This document shows positions 1 through 2,609 of a stretch of 5,295 nt of DNA, piece after piece (the stretch's first letter is position 1; every line of letters starts with the position of its first letter). A program made the position numbers and the translations under genes. Below the pieces are notes generated by a model, which was not told the DNA's origin, made no database searches, and saw nothing but the letters and a program-made list of their open reading frames with translations. The stretch is from an uncultured Chloroflexota bacterium (GTDB taxonomy: Bacteria > Chloroflexota > Anaerolineae > Aggregatilineales > Phototrophicaceae), in the NCBI GenBank assembly GCA_937870805.1, contig CALMZT010000781.1:1-5295 (forward strand). The letters are read 5' to 3'.

Positions 1-149
1 ATCTGGTGCTGCTTGGCTTCATCGCGTGACAACACGACGATTTGACTCGGCGTGCCCATTTCGCCTGTCAGCAGGCGGCGCACCAGCACTTTACCGAGCG
101 AACCTGTGCCGCCCGTAATTAAGACTCGTTTTCCGTCTAAGGGTTGCAT
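1..149 (-). CDS. FnlA/CapD-like nucleotide-sugar 4,6-dehydratase/epimerase (5' part only)
   Basis: Only the first 49 codons are present; the gene runs off the left edge. The visible protein begins MQPLDGKRVLITGGTGSLGK, with the glycine-rich NAD(P)-binding loop GGTGSLG at residues 13-19 following a beta strand, and then VVLSRDEAKQHQ at about 38-49. That SRDE-x-KQ segment after the second strand is typical of the extended SDR family containing FnlA/WbjB/CapE, CapD and PseB, which remove water from UDP-GlcNAc and often epimerise C5. The family is about 330-350 residues long, so around 85 percent is missing and catalytic residues cannot be checked. It starts 23 nt after the RidA-family stop, with GAAGG 9 nt before the ATG, so it is probably the last visible gene of a three-gene minus-strand operon. 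PseB or CapD relatives cannot be excluded from this fragment. Family assignment is firm; exact product is inferred. Confidence 0.85.
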   Translation of the reverse strand, partial: MQPLDGKRVLITGGTGSLGKVLVRRLLTGEMGTPSQIVVLSRDEAKQHQ

Positions 150-158
150 CCCCTTTTT

Positions 159-163
159 CCTTC
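159..163 (-). promoter_or_regulatory. Ribosome-binding site of the FnlA/CapD-like gene
   Basis: On the minus strand GAAGG lies 9 nt upstream of the ATG at 149, within the 23-nt gap after the RidA-family stop codon. It supports this ATG as the start and independent initiation within the operon. Confidence 0.6.
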
Positions 164-172
164 AAAAAGCCG

Positions 173-574
173 TTACTTCAAAACGGCGAACGCTTCAATT
201 TCGATTAAAAAGTCCTTGTCGGCAAGGCGCGGCACGCCAATCCAGGTCGAGGTCGGCGGCGACTTGGGGAAGAATTTTTGCAGCCCTTCCTTCACGCCAG
301 AGGTATTGCCCATCACTGACTCGACGATGTAAATGCGCAGCGAGAGAATGTCGTCCATTGTGCCACCTGCGTGCCGCATGGCAATAGCGAGATTCTCGAA
401 GGCTTTGATCGTCTGTTGGCGCAAATCCATGCCGCCGACAATCTGCTTGTCTTTATCCCACGCAACCTGCCCGGACACCGTGACAATTTTGCTGCCCGCG
501 CCAATCGTGATTTGTGAGAAGCCGTGCTGCACACTGTTGAACAACGTGTCAGGGTTGATGGCTTGTCTTGGCAT
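173..574 (-). CDS. RidA/YjgF/UK114-family protein lacking the catalytic arginine
   Basis: The 133-residue protein has the usual length of the RidA family, small trimeric cytosolic proteins whose typical members hydrolyse reactive enamine/imine intermediates. Family landmarks are VTVSGQVAWD at 32-41 (the usual SGQ-hydrophobic turn), a middle helix with QTIKAFENLAIAMRHAGG at 54-71, the following TMDDILSLRIYI, and the C-terminal strand LIEIEAFAVL at 123-132. In classic RidA the segment before this strand reads P-A-R-S, and the Arg binds the substrate carboxylate. Here the aligned segment is P-T-S-T-W (107-111), so Ser109 occupies the Arg position. Subfamilies without this Arg exist and generally are not expected to have the classic deaminase activity, so the biochemical role is open. 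It lies between two nucleotide-sugar genes and is read the same way. The start ATG at 574 is preceded by a purine-rich GAAAGAGAG stretch, a weak ribosome-binding site. Confidence 0.9.
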   Translation of the reverse strand: MPRQAINPDTLFNSVQHGFSQITIGAGSKIVTVSGQVAWDKDKQIVGGMDLRQQTIKAFENLAIAMRHAGGTMDDILSLRIYIVESVMGNTSGVKEGLQKFFPKSPPTSTWIGVPRLADKDFLIEIEAFAVLK

Positions 575-620
575 AAAAATCTCTCTTTCGTGTGTTCACC
601 AACAACGGGGATTAGAATTC

Positions 621-680
621 GTAGGGGCAGACCAATGTGTCTGCCCTGTGTATCGGGCGCACACGTTGGTGCGCCCCTAC
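621..680. repeat. 60-bp palindromic double-hairpin repeat with GTAGGGG ends
   Basis: Two 26-bp halves (621-646 and 655-680) are inverted copies of each other, 21 of 26 positions matching, separated by 8 bp. The ends are GTAGGGG and CCCCTAC. Each half is also a hairpin on its own: GGGCAGAC (625-632) pairs with GTCTGCCC (639-646), and GGGCGCAC (655-662) pairs with GTGCGCCC (669-676), each with a 6-nt loop. Where the halves differ in their stems, AG/CT in one and GC/GC in the other, pairing within each half is kept. From memory this resembles short dispersed repeats of Chloroflexota, cyanobacteria and other large genomes; I have not searched. It sits in the 157-bp gap between the reductase and the RidA-family gene, so on the operon transcript it could influence processing or stability. 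It has no U-tract of an intrinsic terminator. Confidence 0.85.
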
Positions 681-731
681 ACCGATGTCCATATTGATTT
701 AAACGGCAAAATTCCCATATGCTTCTACATG

Positions 732-1598
732 TTAACTTCGCCAATCCTGATACGGCGTCGTGTCGCTTGCCATCGTCGCCACCATCGTCTGCCAATCCTG
801 CGGCGCGAAACCTGTCGCTTGGCGAAAGCGTGTCGAATCGAGGCTGCGATCAATCACCACGCGCTCATCAGGGATAATGTCGATGTCGTGACGATAGGCA
901 TCTTTGAATAATTGAAGCAGCGTGTACTTGTCAATTGGCGCAGCGGAGACATGATACAACCCGTGCAAATCGGCGCGCGGCAGCACAATGTCATTGAGCC
1001 ACTGCGCGACAGCATACGTCGGGAAGCCGCTGAACACTGCCTTGCTGTAGCCGCCGCACTTGCCACGCTGCGCCAAAAACCATTCGAGCAAGCTGGCATG
1101 GTTAGCAATTTCGCGCCCAATCAGCGACGTGCGAATGGTCAGCACATGCGGCTGATTCGTCACCTCGCCGAGATTTTTCGTCTTGCCGTACACATCATAA
1201 GCATCGGGCGTGTCGTCTTCGGTGTACATCCCCTTTTTACCAGAGAACACGCAGTCGGTGCTGATGTGGATCAGCCGTGCCCCCGCCGCGCCGCACAGCC
1301 GCGCCAGTTGATGCGGCAGCCGCGCGTTCAGGTCAATCGCGTTCAGTGGGTCGATGTCGCGCTGTTTAATCAAGCCCACGCAGTTAATGACGACTTCTGG
1401 CTTCACAGCGCTGAATGCCCCTACGATGCTGTCGAATGATGCTGCATCGACGTGCGGCACAAGGCGCTGCTTCGGCAAAAAGTCTGGCAGCGACGAAGCA
1501 CTGCCGCGCGCTGTCGCCCACACGTCATGCTGTTGGCTCAAGTCCAGCCACAGGCGATGACCGAGCATCCCCGTCCCGCCGAGAATGAGAATTTTCAT
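732..1598 (-). CDS. RmlD-like SDR reductase (dTDP-4-dehydrorhamnose reductase family)
   Basis: This 288-residue protein matches the RmlD family in length and motifs. It starts MKILILGGTGMLGHRLW, with the nucleotide-binding loop GGTGMLG at 7-13. Later come NCVGLI at 72-77, STDCVFSG at 113-120 (the strand carrying the catalytic Ser/Thr region) and the YxxxK pair Tyr137/Lys141 in YGKTK. The C-terminal half carries the substrate-binding region, including GLYHVSAA at 213-220. RmlD reduces the 4-keto group of dTDP-4-dehydrorhamnose with NAD(P)H. Beside a FnlA/CapD-like dehydratase, a WbvR-like role reducing a UDP-4-keto-6-deoxy-HexNAc is at least as likely; that is inference. The start at 1598 is chosen because the glycine-rich strand begins right there and AGGTG lies 5 nt upstream. 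An in-frame extension to 1736 would add 46 residues unlike the family. It is the first visible gene of the minus-strand operon. Confidence 0.9.
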   Translation of the reverse strand: MKILILGGTGMLGHRLWLDLSQQHDVWATARGSASSLPDFLPKQRLVPHVDAASFDSIVGAFSAVKPEVVINCVGLIKQRDIDPLNAIDLNARLPHQLARLCGAAGARLIHISTDCVFSGKKGMYTEDDTPDAYDVYGKTKNLGEVTNQPHVLTIRTSLIGREIANHASLLEWFLAQRGKCGGYSKAVFSGFPTYAVAQWLNDIVLPRADLHGLYHVSAAPIDKYTLLQLFKDAYRHDIDIIPDERVVIDRSLDSTRFRQATGFAPQDWQTMVATMASDTTPYQDWRS

Positions 1599-1603
1599 AT
1601 TCA

Positions 1604-1608
1604 CACCT
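1604..1608 (-). promoter_or_regulatory. Ribosome-binding site of the RmlD-like gene
   Basis: AGGTG on the minus strand ends 5 nt before the ATG at 1598 and decides the start in favour of the 288-residue form. The hairpin repeat at 1609-1649 begins on the very next base. Confidence 0.6.
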
Positions 1609-1649
1609 GTAGGGGATGACATGCAAACGCAGTTTGCCTGTGTCATCCC
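1609..1649. repeat. Hairpin repeat with GTAGGGG edge in the RmlD-like gene leader
   Basis: GGGATGACA (1613-1621) pairs with TGTCATCCC (1641-1649). Inside, GCAAAC (1623-1628) pairs with GTTTGC (1632-1637) around a 3-nt loop, leaving a small asymmetric internal loop (1 nt against 3). The left edge reads GTAGGGG, the same as the edge of the repeat at 621-680, but the stem sequence is different and no second half is present. It probably belongs to the same loose repeat group or is a half element. On the minus-strand transcript it would form a stem directly upstream of the ribosome-binding site of the reductase gene, so an effect on translation is possible but unproven. Confidence 0.7.
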
Positions 1650-1665
1650 GCCGAAAACCCGCAGA

Positions 1666-1694
1666 ACGATAGCATAAACGCTGCCTGACGACAA
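1666..1694 (-). promoter_or_regulatory. Candidate sigma70 promoter for the minus-strand operon
   Basis: On the minus strand TTGTCG (1694-1689) is followed after 17 nt by TATCGT (1671-1666), each matching four of six consensus bases. Spacing is ideal but the hexamers are mediocre. If used, the transcript leader would include the hairpin at 1609-1649. An 8-bp palindrome, ACAATTGT at 1691-1698, overlaps the -35 box; it may be chance. Confidence 0.35.
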
Positions 1695-1714
1695 TTGTGG
1701 AGACTTACCCTCGC

Positions 1715-1743
1715 TTGAAATAGACTCTTGGCTCATTTACAAT
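1715..1743 (+). promoter_or_regulatory. Sigma70-type promoter of the methyltransferase gene
   Basis: TTGAAA at 1715-1720 and TACAAT at 1738-1743 each match five of six consensus bases and are separated by exactly 17 bp. Transcription would begin near 1750, leaving a leader of about 23 nt that ends in the ribosome-binding site. This is the best promoter-like match I found in the window and probably drives the methyltransferase and the glycosyltransferase downstream. Confidence 0.65.
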
Positions 1744-1758
1744 GGCGCGCGCAATCTT

Positions 1759-1765
1759 AAGGAGA
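1759..1765 (+). promoter_or_regulatory. Strong Shine-Dalgarno sequence of the methyltransferase gene
   Basis: AAGGAGA lies 7 nt before the ATG at 1773. An in-frame TTG at 1770 would be only 4 nt away, so the ATG is preferred as the start. Confidence 0.75.
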
Positions 1766-1772
1766 CCTATTG

Positions 1773-2591
1773 ATGATTACCGCCACCGAACGTCCCTGGA
1801 ATTCTGCCACCTCACTGTACATTGCCCGCCGTGTGCAAGCCTTTGCCGCCACGCGCACAGAGCCGCTGAAGGTGTTGGATATGGGCTTCGGTGCCGCGAC
1901 CATTACCGAGCTTCTACATGGTTACGGCTACGATCAATATGGCTATGACATCTCGGTGAACAAGGGCGTTGTGTATCCTGTGATCTCCAGGTTATACCCC
2001 GACGATTACGAAGATCGCTTTCGCCAATCGCCGGACGAGCGCACCATCCCCTTTGCCGACAACCAGTTCGACGTGATCTACGCCAATCAGGTCTTTGAGC
2101 ATGTGCGCTTCATTGATCGCATGTTTGCTGAATGCGCGCGCGTGCTGCGTCCGCGTGGCATCCTGATTACGCTGTTCCCATTTGCCACCGTGCCCATTGA
2201 ATTTCACCTCAAAATTCCTTTTGCGCATTGGGTGCCGCCGGGCAATATGCGTGTCAACTACCTGCGCCCCTATTTCGCGCTGGGACTGCGCCCCAAAGAT
2301 GCAGGCAAAAGCGCTTATGAAACGGCGGTGAGTTGGGAAAAATACATGCGCAAAGATACGTACTATCGCTTGATGAATGAAGTGGCGATGCTGGCAGAAT
2401 ATTATTTTGAGTCGTGGGAAGTCGATACCGCAGGCTACATTCAGGCGCGGCGTGACATGAGCGCATTGAGCACGCGCTTCTCGCATAAAGTGCTGCGTAC
2501 CCTCCTCGAACGCACGCCGCAAAAGTTCCTGAACTACGTCATCACGCACTTTTTCGGCGCGACACTGGTGATGCAGAATCCCCGCAAGTAG
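1773..2591 (+). CDS. Class I SAM-dependent methyltransferase (Methyltransf_11-like)
   Basis: This 272-residue cytosolic protein has the core of a Rossmann-fold methyltransferase. Motif I is VLDMGFGAAT at 34-43, which binds S-adenosylmethionine. YGYDIS at 56-61 carries the acidic residue (Asp59) at the end of the second strand, expected to contact the ribose. IPFADNQFDVIYANQVFEHV at 92-111 is the typical motif before and through the fourth strand, and RVLRPRGILITLFP at 123-136 is the usual post-core helix and strand. Residues 170-272 form a further region, rich in aromatic and charged residues, that I do not recognise and that may bind the acceptor. The acceptor cannot be read from sequence; a sugar or polysaccharide hydroxyl is a reasonable guess from the glycosyltransferase 18 bp downstream and the sugar genes upstream. 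It opens the plus-strand transcription unit behind a good promoter and ribosome-binding site. Confidence 0.88.
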   Translation: MITATERPWNSATSLYIARRVQAFAATRTEPLKVLDMGFGAATITELLHGYGYDQYGYDISVNKGVVYPVISRLYPDDYEDRFRQSPDERTIPFADNQFDVIYANQVFEHVRFIDRMFAECARVLRPRGILITLFPFATVPIEFHLKIPFAHWVPPGNMRVNYLRPYFALGLRPKDAGKSAYETAVSWEKYMRKDTYYRLMNEVAMLAEYYFESWEVDTAGYIQARRDMSALSTRFSHKVLRTLLERTPQKFLNYVITHFFGATLVMQNPRK

Positions 2592-2609
2592 CACGCTAAC
2601 TTTTCAACA

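Noticed and set aside
621..680. Palindromic repeat as a rho-independent terminator or a CRISPR remnant
   Set aside because: No T-run follows either strand, and there are only two inverted halves rather than regularly spaced direct repeats.
333..911. Plus-strand open frame of 192 codons over the RidA-family and reductase genes
   Set aside because: It is antisense to two clear family matches, crosses the intergenic palindromic repeat and shows no recognisable domain.
1691..1698. ACAATTGT palindrome as a repressor operator
   Set aside because: An 8-bp palindrome seen once is weak evidence; no second copy was found in the spacer and no regulator gene is nearby.
1599..1736. In-frame 46-residue N-terminal extension of the RmlD-like reductase
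   Set aside because: It precedes the glycine-rich strand that normally begins the family, spans the hairpin repeat and overlaps promoter-like sequence; AGGTG supports the start at 1598.
1770..1772. TTG start for the methyltransferase
   Set aside because: It is only 4 nt from AAGGAGA, while the next codon is ATG at the ideal 7-nt distance.
1992..2594. Minus-strand open frame of 200 codons opposite the methyltransferase
   Set aside because: The plus-strand frame has SAM-binding motifs, a promoter and a ribosome-binding site; this one has none.
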